Positions 36,156-44,797 of a DNA stretch of 64,000 nt are shown piece by piece. Under the pieces are notes generated by a model. That model had not been told where the DNA came from, did no database searches, and saw only the letters and a list, made by a program, of their open reading frames with translations. The stretch is from the NCBI GenBank assembly GCA_014238425.1, contig JABABD010000040.1:310001-374000 (forward strand). Reading direction: 5' to 3'. This stretch comes from Flavobacteriaceae bacterium. Lineage in GTDB: Bacteria; Bacteroidota; Bacteroidia; Flavobacteriales; Flavobacteriaceae. The stretch's first letter is position 1; each line of letters begins with the position of its first letter. The position numbers and the translations under genes are program-made.

Positions 36156-38087
36156 TTAGAAATGATATCTTTTAAAAGCTTCAATGGCTGCATAATCAGC
36201 CAATCCTAGATCATTATATTTTTTTGCCGTTAATCTGTTTCTATCCTCTACTCGTACCCAAAATTCTCGAGAATCATCTCCTTGGAACATAACTCCATCT
36301 TTTTGGGATTGATGATAAAAAATAGCATGTCTTTTCTTTAATACCTGATCTGGACTCATAGGCACTGCCATTTCAATTTCGAAGGATTCCCATTCATGCC
36401 ACGCTCCTCGGTACAACCAAACCCAACAATCATTCATATACGCATTGTCTTTTAATTCATCTAAAGCTTTGAATAAAGCATCTAAGCAAACTTTATGTGT
36501 GCCATGTGGGTCTGCAAGATCGCCTGCAGCAAAAATTTGATGTGGTTTTATGTCTTCAATAAAATTAGACATGATATTGATATCACTTTGAGAAAGATTT
36601 CCTTTTTTGATGGTTCCCGTTTCATAAAATGGTAAATCTAAAAAATGAACGTTTTCATCTTTTAGACCTAAATATCTTGTCGCCGCATAAGATTCACTTC
36701 TACGGATTAATCCTTTCAATTTTCTAACGTCTAAAGTATCGGGGATGTCATTTCCTTGCTTGCCTTTTAAAAAGGCAATTATTTGTTTAACTTCATTCAA
36801 GTCTGGACAAATTGCTTTTGTAATTTCAGCAAACTTCATTGCTTCTTCATCAGATACTGCAATATTACCTGATGTTTGGTAAGCAATGTGTACTTCATGA
36901 CCTTGTTCTACTAATCTATCAAAAGTGCCACCCATTGAGATGACGTCATCATCTGGATGAGGGCTAAAAATAATAACTCTCTTTTTACTGGGTTCTGCGC
37001 GTTCCGGGCGATTAGAATCATCTGCATTAGGTTTTCCACCTGGCCATCCTGTAATTGTATGTTGAAGTTTATTGAACATTTTTATGTTCAAACTATACGC
37101 CGTGCCTTCTTCTGTTAGAAGTCCGGACATTCCATTATCATTATAGTCTTTGTCTGTTAATTTTAATATAGGTTTAGCCAATAACTCACTTAGCCATACT
37201 ACTGCCTTTAATTTTAAATCATCTGTCCAGATACAAGAAGTTACTAGCCATGGTGTTTTCACTCGTGTTAATTCTGCAGATGCTTCTCTATCCAATACAA
37301 ATGTTGTATTGTTATGTTGCTGCAAATATGTGGCTGGCACATTAGAACTAATCTCTCCTTCAATAGTTTCCTTTAATATATCGCTTTTGCTAACACCCCA
37401 TCCTAAAAGCACTATCCTTTTTGCACTACGAACTGTGCCTATACCCATCGTTATTGCTTTTCTAGGAACATTATCAATTCCTAAAAACGAAGGTGCGGCA
37501 TCAATTCTTGTTATATGGTCTAATGTAATAATTCTTGTTCCTGAATTTAAATGTGACCCAGGTTCATTAAATCCGATATGGCCTGTTCTTCCGATACCAA
37601 GTAATTGAAAATCCAATCCTCCAGCAGACTTTATTTTCATTTCATAATCAATACAATATTGATATATGTTTTCAGTGTTTATAGCTCCGTTAGGAATATT
37701 TATATTTTCGGGTAATATATCTACATGGTTGAAAAGATGCTCATGCATAAAATAAAAGTAACTTTGTATATTACTCTTATCCATTGGATAATATTCATCA
37801 AGATTGAACGTAATTACATTGGCGAAGCTCAATCCTTCTTCATTATGCATTCTCACCAACTCTTCATAAACCTTAATTGGTGATGAGCCTGTAGCTAATC
37901 CTAGTACACATGACTCATTTTGTTCATCCTTAAATCTAATTAGGGAGGCTATCTCATGTGCTACTAGTATAGAGGCTTCAAGAGAAGAATCAAAAATGAC
38001 ATTATGTATTTTTTCGAAGCGAGTTTCTTCGAACTTCCCTGCTTCTTTATAGGTGATATTTTTATAGTCGATGATTTCCATTTTCAT
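36156..38087 (-). CDS. nagB: NagB-type glucosamine-6-phosphate deaminase fused to a PIG-L deacetylase-like domain
   Basis: A 643-residue two-domain enzyme. Residues ~30-300 form the NagB isomerase/deaminase domain: LGLATGSSP, FNLDEYYP (Asp97), and GIGRTGHIGFNEPGS with His170 and Glu175. Here Thr168 occupies the place of E. coli Asp141. Residues ~368-643 are a PIG-L/LmbE-like zinc domain with intact metal motifs HPDD (377-380) and DPHGTH. NagB converts GlcN-6-P to fructose-6-P and ammonia. The second domain could supply GlcNAc-6-P deacetylation, since no nagA is present in the window (inference). This long form is known in Bacteroidota. It follows susD after a strong hairpin. Confidence 0.85.
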   Translation of the reverse strand: MKMEIIDYKNITYKEAGKFEETRFEKIHNVIFDSSLEASILVAHEIASLIRFKDEQNESCVLGLATGSSPIKVYEELVRMHNEEGLSFANVITFNLDEYYPMDKSNIQSYFYFMHEHLFNHVDILPENINIPNGAINTENIYQYCIDYEMKIKSAGGLDFQLLGIGRTGHIGFNEPGSHLNSGTRIITLDHITRIDAAPSFLGIDNVPRKAITMGIGTVRSAKRIVLLGWGVSKSDILKETIEGEISSNVPATYLQQHNNTTFVLDREASAELTRVKTPWLVTSCIWTDDLKLKAVVWLSELLAKPILKLTDKDYNDNGMSGLLTEEGTAYSLNIKMFNKLQHTITGWPGGKPNADDSNRPERAEPSKKRVIIFSPHPDDDVISMGGTFDRLVEQGHEVHIAYQTSGNIAVSDEEAMKFAEITKAICPDLNEVKQIIAFLKGKQGNDIPDTLDVRKLKGLIRRSESYAATRYLGLKDENVHFLDLPFYETGTIKKGNLSQSDINIMSNFIEDIKPHQIFAAGDLADPHGTHKVCLDALFKALDELKDNAYMNDCWVWLYRGAWHEWESFEIEMAVPMSPDQVLKKRHAIFYHQSQKDGVMFQGDDSREFWVRVEDRNRLTAKKYNDLGLADYAAIEAFKRYHF

Positions 38088-38119
38088 TCTAAATCCCTAT
38101 TTACTTTTACATTTTGGTA

Positions 38120-38152
38120 AAATAGACGAGAAATAAAATTTCTCGTCTATTT
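38120..38152 (-). terminator. 15-bp-stem hairpin between susD and nagB
   Basis: AAATAGACGAGAAAT, a three-base loop, and its exact complement form a perfect 15-bp stem in the 111-base susD-nagB gap. On the minus strand it is followed only by a short T run (TTTTA). It may act as a partial terminator or as a 3'-end stabiliser that keeps susCD mRNA more abundant than the enzyme genes. Confidence 0.6.
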
Positions 38153-38198
38153 AGGTACTAATCAAATAATATACTCACTTAACAAAATTAAATTACTC

Positions 38199-39785
38199 TT
38201 AAAAGTTCGGTCCTCCAGTATCCCACCAAAGTCTAGTTCCTCCATCATCACTACCTCCAAGTAAGGAAACTGCTCCAGCAACACCTGGCGCATTAGTTGA
38301 TAATTCGCTATCAACAAATGGTATTCTTCTTATCTGGATAGCTGTATCGATTGTTCCGCCACTTTGATTACTTACTACTGGAAATATTTTAGGATATCCT
38401 GTACGTCTAAATTCACTCCATGCTTCTTGTCCTTCAGGGAACATCGCAATCCATTTCTGAGTAATGATCTTTTCTAACTTAACTTCATTAGTATCTCCAC
38501 CATTCCAGGCAATCGTAACTGTGCTTAACGCCGTTATGTTATTTGCAGGATTGAATGTATCTACATAATCATTAGGAGTGGATGTATTATCAGCAATATA
38601 AGCAGCTGCTCCGCTCGCTCCATGTTGATCAAATGAGGTCATGATTCCTTGCTCATAATTAGCTTGGGCATCTCCTGCTCCAGTCCAACCACGTAAAGCC
38701 GCTTCTGCTCTTAAGAAATACACTTCGGCAGTTGTCATTAATTGCACTGTAGATGTCTTAAGACTCGGTCCAATTGTAGAATAATTGATATAGTCTGCCT
38801 TTTGCGCCAACTCATCAGAATATCCTGGCAATAATGGCAATCCGCCACGAACTCCTTTTATATCTCCCGTAGCTACAGAATTTTCAAAATAAGTTCCTGT
38901 ACGGCCATCTCCGTACCCTACTAAAATTGACTCCATTGAAGCATTCATTCTTATATCTCCCCAAGAATTATCTATAGTTGCTAAAGGGTGATCCAATGCG
39001 CTGTTGACAAAAAATCCATCTGTATTAGCCGTCATAACCCCTAAAGATTGAGCTAGTGCTTTTTCACCTTCTAATTTAGCTTTTGCTGGATCTGCTTTCG
39101 AAATTCGAATAGCTAAACGCAATCTTAAAGAGTTAGCTAACTTCACCCAATTGGTATAATTACCACCATAAGATTGGTCGAAGGCAGCAAATCTTGGACT
39201 ATCAATATTCGCCATCAAATTAGCAACAGCGATATCTAAATCTGCAAAAAAGGCATTATAAGCAGCCTGCTGAGAATCATATACACCTGCATTGGCAAGG
39301 TCTCCAAAATTAGTATACACAATTGGTCCAAACACATCTGCCACACGATGCATTGCAGATACTTTCAATATAAGAGATGTTGCATAAAGCGTTGGGAAAT
39401 CTGTTTCAGTGGCTTTACCAATGGCATCAACATTATTCATGACATTAGTATAAGGTACAGACCAAATAAAGTTATTCCATCCGCTCACCAAATTATAAGT
39501 TGTGTTGTTTGCTCCAGCAATAAATGGTCTTGGGTTTGTTAAATATCCCGAATACACATCGGCATTCAAGTTTTGTTGAAGCTGGTATGACCAAGCTGGT
39601 GCATACTGATAGATGCTTTCAAAAATTGGTTTGTATAATGACCCAACATGTTGAAAATCTACCTCTAACTGATCTTGCGTAATATTCCTAGGATTATCAT
39701 TGATATCCAATCCTTCACTACAAGAGTTAGTGATCAAGCCGATAACGGCCATGTACATAATTAATTTACTGATATTTCTCATCAT
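38199..39785 (-). CDS. SusD/RagB-type outer-membrane lipoprotein
   Basis: The 528-residue lipoprotein (leader ending ITNSC) is the surface glycan-binding partner of the SusC transporter. The N-terminal LDINDNPRNITQDQL and the TPR-like core (SAMHRVADVFGPIVYTNFGD, WVKLANSLRLRLAIRIS) are typical of the SusD-like_2 type. It begins eight bases after susC and is co-transcribed. A strong hairpin follows its stop. Substrate cannot be read from the sequence; the linked GH20 and NagB point to GlcNAc-containing oligosaccharides. Confidence 0.9.
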   Translation of the reverse strand: MMRNISKLIMYMAVIGLITNSCSEGLDINDNPRNITQDQLEVDFQHVGSLYKPIFESIYQYAPAWSYQLQQNLNADVYSGYLTNPRPFIAGANNTTYNLVSGWNNFIWSVPYTNVMNNVDAIGKATETDFPTLYATSLILKVSAMHRVADVFGPIVYTNFGDLANAGVYDSQQAAYNAFFADLDIAVANLMANIDSPRFAAFDQSYGGNYTNWVKLANSLRLRLAIRISKADPAKAKLEGEKALAQSLGVMTANTDGFFVNSALDHPLATIDNSWGDIRMNASMESILVGYGDGRTGTYFENSVATGDIKGVRGGLPLLPGYSDELAQKADYINYSTIGPSLKTSTVQLMTTAEVYFLRAEAALRGWTGAGDAQANYEQGIMTSFDQHGASGAAAYIADNTSTPNDYVDTFNPANNITALSTVTIAWNGGDTNEVKLEKIITQKWIAMFPEGQEAWSEFRRTGYPKIFPVVSNQSGGTIDTAIQIRRIPFVDSELSTNAPGVAGAVSLLGGSDDGGTRLWWDTGGPNF

Positions 39786-39793
39786 AGTATTTA

Positions 39794-42700
39794 TTAGAAT
39801 GTTATTTTAATATTTAATCCTGTGCTTCTTGTTGAAGGTAATCCTAAAACATCCACACCTTGAAGAGCATTACCTGTACTTAATGCTACGTTTGGATCAT
39901 GAGGAGCGTCTTTATAGAAGAAGAATAGGTTACTCCCGACTAAAGATGCTCTCACACTAGTGAAGAACGAGTTTTCTGGCAGTTTGAATTTATAACCTAA
40001 AGCCATTTCTGCCAAACGCACGTTTGTTGCGCTATATACATATTCTCCTGAAAAACCGTTTCTACCACCTGCAAGTCCATAATATTCTTGCGCTGTTAGT
40101 GTCGATCCCACACCACCTAGATCTACAACATTCACAGTGCCATTTGCAGTCTCTCTAGCTGTATTATTACTAAATCCTTCAACAATGGCTTCTGTTAAAC
40201 TCAAGGTTTCTCCACCAAATTTACCGTCAATCAAGAAATCTAAAGTTAGATTTTTATATGAAAAAGAGTTGTTCCAACCCAAGGTAAAATCTGGATTAGC
40301 ATTACCCACTTTCGTTAATCCATCTACAAGATCAGTGTCATCTTGTAATAACGCACCTCCATCAACTATTGGAGTTCCATTAGCATCTCTTCTTACTACT
40401 TGTGCATAAATATCTCCAAAAGAACCACCTTCGACTAAATACGATCCAAAAGTGTTTACTCCTTTACCTGAAAGTACGAAAAAACTAGGTTCTATTAATC
40501 CTTCTACGACCTGACCATCATAAATTCGTCGGACCTCATTTTTGTTGGCGGCAAAGTTAATAGCAGAATTCCAGGTAAAATCATCATTTCTGATTGGTGT
40601 TCCTGTTATAATACCTTCAAAACCGCTATTCACAATATCTCCAGAATTAAGTCCAAAACTCGACTCTCCCAAGATAGATGCACTGGCAGGAAAATTATAG
40701 TATTGATCAATGGTACTTGTTCTATAGTATCCAATATCAATACCTAAACGATTATCAAAAAACTTCCATTCTGTACCAATCTCAAAAGAACGTTGTCTTT
40801 CTGGTCTAGGAATGGTTCCTGGAAATGGTTGTAAAGGATTTTGAGGATTGATGCCACCACCGCCAAATAAAATAGACCTATTTGGATTAATAGCATCAGT
40901 TGCAAACCCATTACCCACTTCACCATAAGACGCTCTTACTTTTGCATAGGAGACTTTATCTCCTAAATCCGTTAGTTCACTTATAATCCCTGTAACTCCA
41001 ACAGAAGGATAAAAGAATGAGTTATTAGAATCTGGCAATGTAGATGTCCAATCATTTCTTGCAGTTAAGTCTACAAATATATTATCGTTAAATCCAATTG
41101 TAGCACTTGCAAAAATAGAGTTAGTTCGATTTCTTAAAGAGGTCTGGTTAAAAGACACTTGAGGATTACCTTCGAAATTCTGGAATGAAAATACGTTAGC
41201 AAATTGCAAGTTTCCGTTAGTTCCAGAATCAGCAGTAAAAAATTCTGCAGTGTTTTTAGTTGTACTAACACCTACATTTGCTGTTAAGTTTATATTGTCC
41301 TTAATATTGTAGTTTATATTAGCAATAAGGTCTCCATACAATTGCGTTAAATCTTGCTCATTCACAATATATCGACCATTAGAAGGTGCTAAAGTTGCTT
41401 CCGTAGTAGCATGCACTTCTTTGTCATAATTTAACAATGACTGATCATAAGTACCTCTTGTTTGAAGCGATAACCATTCATTCACTTTGAAATTTAAGTT
41501 CAAGTTTGCTAATAATTTCTTATTAGTATCTGTACTCACATTTCTATTTACAATCCAATATGGATTCTGTTCAATATCAGATGTTCCTCTAAACCATCTC
41601 TGTGCTTGAATGTTTCTTGCTGGGTCTAACTCTTCAAAATCTCTATAATTAGAAAAGCTATCAGTATCAGATTCAAAAGCATATAATCCAACTAAAGGAT
41701 TAAAGTACAATCCAGAAACTGGTCGGTTCTTTATTTTTTGAGTCGATGCCATTACACTAGCATTTGCGGTTAATACACCGTCAAAAAATTGTGCCGTTTC
41801 TCTAATATTAAAGGTATGTTGTTTAAAATCGTTATTTGGCAAAATACCTGATCCAAATGTATTGGAATAAGAAAAATAAGTCTGCGCTTTATCCGTACCC
41901 CCAGATAAGGAGATTGAATTAATATTAGTAACACCAGAGCTTAAAAAATCATCTATATTGTTTTGAGCTGCGCCATTAAAATCGAGAAAATAAGCAGCGT
42001 CCTCAACTATGATATTAGAAGAGACATCAGCTTTAAAAGCACCTGCACGACCTCTCTTAGTAGTAATCACTATAACTCCATTAAGACCAGCACTACCATA
42101 TAAAGCAGAAGCAGATGCTCCTTTAAGTACGGTCAATGACTCAACATCATCTGGGTTTATGAGTGATAATGCATCACCTCCATCTCGGTTACCACCAGCA
42201 ATGTCTCCAAAAGTACTCCCTGGTTGTCCTGACCCTCCATTTAATAAAGGCACTCCATCAACCACATATAAAGGTTGATTATTACCGAAAGATGTATTAC
42301 CTCTTAAAGTTACCTTAACAGATCCGCCTGTTCCAGATGCACTTCGTGAAATAGCCACACCTGCAATTTTACCAGAAAGACTACTTATAGGGTTTGTTTG
42401 TTTCACCCTACTTATTTCATCAGCCTTAATGTCTTGAGCGGCATAAGTCAAAGATTTTCTAGTTTTCTTAATACCTAATGCAGTTACTAAGACTTCTCCG
42501 AGTTGTTCGGCGTCTTCGGCGAGCTGCATATTAATAACAGAGGCATCGCCTATTGTTACACTTTTCGTAGTTAGTCCTAAATACGAAAAAACTAGTACGT
42601 CTCCAGTTGAGGCATTGATAACGTAATCACCGTCAAAATTTGTTTGAGTTCCATTAGTTGTTCCTTGAACCAAAACATTTACTCCAGGTAACGGAATACC

Positions 42701-42808
42701 ATCCTCGCTGGAGGTTACCGTTCCTTTAATTTCCTTATTTTGTGCAAACAATTGCACTGCAAAAAACAGAAAAGAAAAAAGTAAAGTTGTTCTTAAATTG
42801 TGTTTCAT
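39794..42808 (-). CDS. SusC/RagA-family TonB-dependent transporter
   Basis: A 1004-residue outer-membrane transporter. It has a signal peptide (ending LFAQ), a carboxypeptidase-D regulatory-like domain (IKGTVTSSEDGIPLPGVNVLVQGTTNGTQTNFDGDY), a plug domain with the SusC signature (VTLRGNTSFGNNQPLYVVDGVPL, GSAGLNGVIVITTKRG) and a 22-strand barrel with a C-terminal Phe. It imports oligosaccharides across the outer membrane with energy from TonB-ExbBD. It is the first gene of the leftward amino-sugar arm, and its promoter must lie in the repeat-rich region shared with the divergent kinase gene. Confidence 0.95.
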   Translation of the reverse strand: MKHNLRTTLLFSFLFFAVQLFAQNKEIKGTVTSSEDGIPLPGVNVLVQGTTNGTQTNFDGDYVINASTGDVLVFSYLGLTTKSVTIGDASVINMQLAEDAEQLGEVLVTALGIKKTRKSLTYAAQDIKADEISRVKQTNPISSLSGKIAGVAISRSASGTGGSVKVTLRGNTSFGNNQPLYVVDGVPLLNGGSGQPGSTFGDIAGGNRDGGDALSLINPDDVESLTVLKGASASALYGSAGLNGVIVITTKRGRAGAFKADVSSNIIVEDAAYFLDFNGAAQNNIDDFLSSGVTNINSISLSGGTDKAQTYFSYSNTFGSGILPNNDFKQHTFNIRETAQFFDGVLTANASVMASTQKIKNRPVSGLYFNPLVGLYAFESDTDSFSNYRDFEELDPARNIQAQRWFRGTSDIEQNPYWIVNRNVSTDTNKKLLANLNLNFKVNEWLSLQTRGTYDQSLLNYDKEVHATTEATLAPSNGRYIVNEQDLTQLYGDLIANINYNIKDNINLTANVGVSTTKNTAEFFTADSGTNGNLQFANVFSFQNFEGNPQVSFNQTSLRNRTNSIFASATIGFNDNIFVDLTARNDWTSTLPDSNNSFFYPSVGVTGIISELTDLGDKVSYAKVRASYGEVGNGFATDAINPNRSILFGGGGINPQNPLQPFPGTIPRPERQRSFEIGTEWKFFDNRLGIDIGYYRTSTIDQYYNFPASASILGESSFGLNSGDIVNSGFEGIITGTPIRNDDFTWNSAINFAANKNEVRRIYDGQVVEGLIEPSFFVLSGKGVNTFGSYLVEGGSFGDIYAQVVRRDANGTPIVDGGALLQDDTDLVDGLTKVGNANPDFTLGWNNSFSYKNLTLDFLIDGKFGGETLSLTEAIVEGFSNNTARETANGTVNVVDLGGVGSTLTAQEYYGLAGGRNGFSGEYVYSATNVRLAEMALGYKFKLPENSFFTSVRASLVGSNLFFFYKDAPHDPNVALSTGNALQGVDVLGLPSTRSTGLNIKITF

Positions 42809-42890
42809 AATTTGGTTTGTTTAGTCTTTAAATCAGTCTAAACTATTTAATCTTAAAATAATCCTAAAAAAAAATATATGAATAACACGA

Positions 42891-42995
42891 TTCTACACAT
42901 AGACGGCAATATTTTGTCGATAAGTGATTTGCTCGCAATAAACATTCAGCACTTTTATTGCTAATTCGTTATTATATCGTTAAAATTGTGTAGAA
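42891..42995. promoter_or_regulatory. Cluster of inverted and direct repeats between susC and the sensor kinase
   Basis: Three elements are visible. (1) TTCTACACA (42891-42899) pairs with TGTGTAGAA (42987-42995). (2) Between them GCAATAAA (42935-42942) pairs with TTTATTGC (42954-42961). (3) TCGTTA is repeated directly at 42966-42971 and 42977-42982, 11 bases apart, in the style of a LytTR-type site. They are candidate operators for the LacI and LytTR regulators of the locus. No exact TAnnTTTG element was found here. Nothing else is evident in 42809-43015. Confidence 0.4.
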
Positions 42996-43015
42996 AAACA
43001 TATCATTTTGATTAA

Positions 43016-43186
43016 ATAAAAATAATTATCTCAATATTCATTAAAACTCCATATAACACTATACCCTTAAAATATCATTTTATTTTTTGGATAAGCTTCT
43101 TTATATTTAACTTAATACGATGGGGTAGTTATTATCAAGATTATTGGTATTCTTTCAAGTCCAACCTCGTTACTGTTTCTTTAGGA
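43016..43186 (+). other. Probable in-frame N-terminal extension of the sensor kinase
   Basis: The kinase frame is open upstream of its first ATG back to a TAA at 43013-43015. It encodes sequence that looks like real protein: YHFIFWISFFIFNLIRW, a first membrane helix, then YYQDYWYSFKSNLVTVSLG, which leads into the kinase as in other LytS proteins. No ATG, GTG or TTG occurs in this stretch, so initiation would need ATT, ATA or ATC (for example ATT at 43040). Confidence 0.5.
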
Positions 43187-44074
43187 ATGGCATTGGTTTA
43201 CGTTAATATCTATTTTTTATTTCCACGATTTGTCTTAAATAAGAAGTACGCTAGCTACATTTTATATTTTATCATTGCCCTATGTGTTTTTTATGTTATA
43301 AGGACAGAACTCATTTATCAGTTTATAAATGAAAATGTTTGGCCAGAATCAGAAACGCCTCAAAATGCATACTCCTTCAATCACATTTTAGTGGTGTTCT
43401 TAATTGGTATTTATGATGTAGCTCTTGTAACTACAATTAAATTGACCGCCGATTGGATTTTTGAGAGGAAAAGAATTGAACAATTACAAGAAGAACAATT
43501 AAGGACTGAATTGAATCTTTTAAAATCTCAAATTCAGCCACATTTCTTTTTCAACACTTTAAATAATCTATATGCGTTAGCGATAAACAAATCTGATGAT
43601 GCTCCTCGAGTGATTTTAAAATTATCAGACATGATGCAATATGTATTATATGAAGTAAACAGTCCTAAAGTCACTTTACTACAAGAAATAAAGCACATTG
43701 ATAATTACATCGATATAGAAAAAATGCGTTTTAATGACCGGATAGAATCTGAACTAGACATTACTGGAGAGATTGAAGATGTAATGGTCCCACCGTTATT
43801 ATTTCTTTCATTTGTAGAAAATTGTTTTAAACATGGCTTAAAAGAAAATGACAACATATTTATTAATATGAGTTTCAAAGTAATAGATAAGAATTATTTA
43901 GAATTCAAGCTGAAAAATAACTTCAATCCTAATGTAAAACCAAATAAAAATCATGGTATTGGAATTTCTAATGCCAAACGGCGCTTAAATCTTTTGTTTT
44001 ATAATGACTATATTCTAGAAACAAAAATAATTGATAACAACTATAATTTGTTGTTGAAAATTCCTATAAGATGA
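43187..44074 (+). CDS. LytS-type sensor histidine kinase
   Basis: The ATG-initiated part has 295 residues with two or three membrane helices (YVNIYFLFPRFVLNKKYASYILYFIIALCVFY, FNHILVVFLIGIYDVALV) and a coiled linker. The LytS/YehU kinase core follows (LKSQIQPHFFFNTLNNLYAL with the phospho-acceptor His, then an HATPase-like domain with FVENCFKHGL and HGIGISNAKRRL). The coding frame continues upstream with another probable helix, so the real start may be non-canonical (see 43016-43186). It overlaps the response-regulator gene by four bases. It is probably the sensor for the amino-sugar locus; the signal is unknown. Confidence 0.88.
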   Translation: MALVYVNIYFLFPRFVLNKKYASYILYFIIALCVFYVIRTELIYQFINENVWPESETPQNAYSFNHILVVFLIGIYDVALVTTIKLTADWIFERKRIEQLQEEQLRTELNLLKSQIQPHFFFNTLNNLYALAINKSDDAPRVILKLSDMMQYVLYEVNSPKVTLLQEIKHIDNYIDIEKMRFNDRIESELDITGEIEDVMVPPLLFLSFVENCFKHGLKENDNIFINMSFKVIDKNYLEFKLKNNFNPNVKPNKNHGIGISNAKRRLNLLFYNDYILETKIIDNNYNLLLKIPIR

Positions 44075-44793
44075 AAATTAAATGTGTCATTATAGATGAT
44101 GAGTCATTAGCAATTAATGTCATCGAAAATCATTTGAAAAATTTCGATAATATTGAAGTTGTGGCTACCTACAATAATCCATTAAAAGCGTATGGAGTTT
44201 TAGAGCAAGAAAAAATAGATCTCATATTTCTAGATATTAACATGCCTCAGTTATCTGGTTTTGCATTTATCGAAAACTTAAGCCATAGACCGCTAATTGT
44301 TATTACCACAGCATATAGAGAATATGCCGTTAAAAGCTACGAGCTAAATATCTTAGATTACCTAGTTAAACCCATCCCATTTAATCGTTTCCTTAAAACA
44401 ATAAACAAGGTATATCAGCACTTATATGCTAATGCTAATAGTGGAGATATCAATCTTCAGCAAGAACCGCATATTTTCTTAAAAGTGAACAAAAAACTCG
44501 TAAAAGTAAATCTTAATGATATACTGTTGATAGAAAGTCTTAAAGATTATATTAAAGTAATGACTTCATTAGGCGATTATGTTGTGCATAAATCCTTAAC
44601 TGCAATAACTGAAGAATTACCACAATCTAATTTCATAAGAATACATCGGTCATATACTATTTCAATCAACAAAATTGAAGCTCTTGAAGGTAATACCATA
44701 GAAATAGCTAATAGAAAGATTCCGATTGGAAGAAACTATATTAAGCTGACAAAAGAAAGAATATTGAACACTAACGAAGACAACGAAAACTAA
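44071..44793 (+). CDS. LytTR-family response regulator
   Basis: The 240-residue protein has a receiver domain (CVIIDDE; phospho-acceptor Asp55 in LIFLDINMP; Lys in LVKPIPF) and a C-terminal LytTR DNA-binding domain (HIFLKVNKKLVKVNLNDILLIESLKDYIKV ... FIRIHRSYTISINKIEALEGN). The ATGA overlap with the kinase gene shows a coupled pair. LytTR domains bind direct repeats; TCGTTA repeats at 42966-42982 are the nearest candidate. The transporter gene follows after four bases, so the pair may control its own transporter operon and susC. Confidence 0.92.
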   Translation: MKIKCVIIDDESLAINVIENHLKNFDNIEVVATYNNPLKAYGVLEQEKIDLIFLDINMPQLSGFAFIENLSHRPLIVITTAYREYAVKSYELNILDYLVKPIPFNRFLKTINKVYQHLYANANSGDINLQQEPHIFLKVNKKLVKVNLNDILLIESLKDYIKVMTSLGDYVVHKSLTAITEELPQSNFIRIHRSYTISINKIEALEGNTIEIANRKIPIGRNYIKLTKERILNTNEDNEN

Positions 44794-44797
44794 AATT

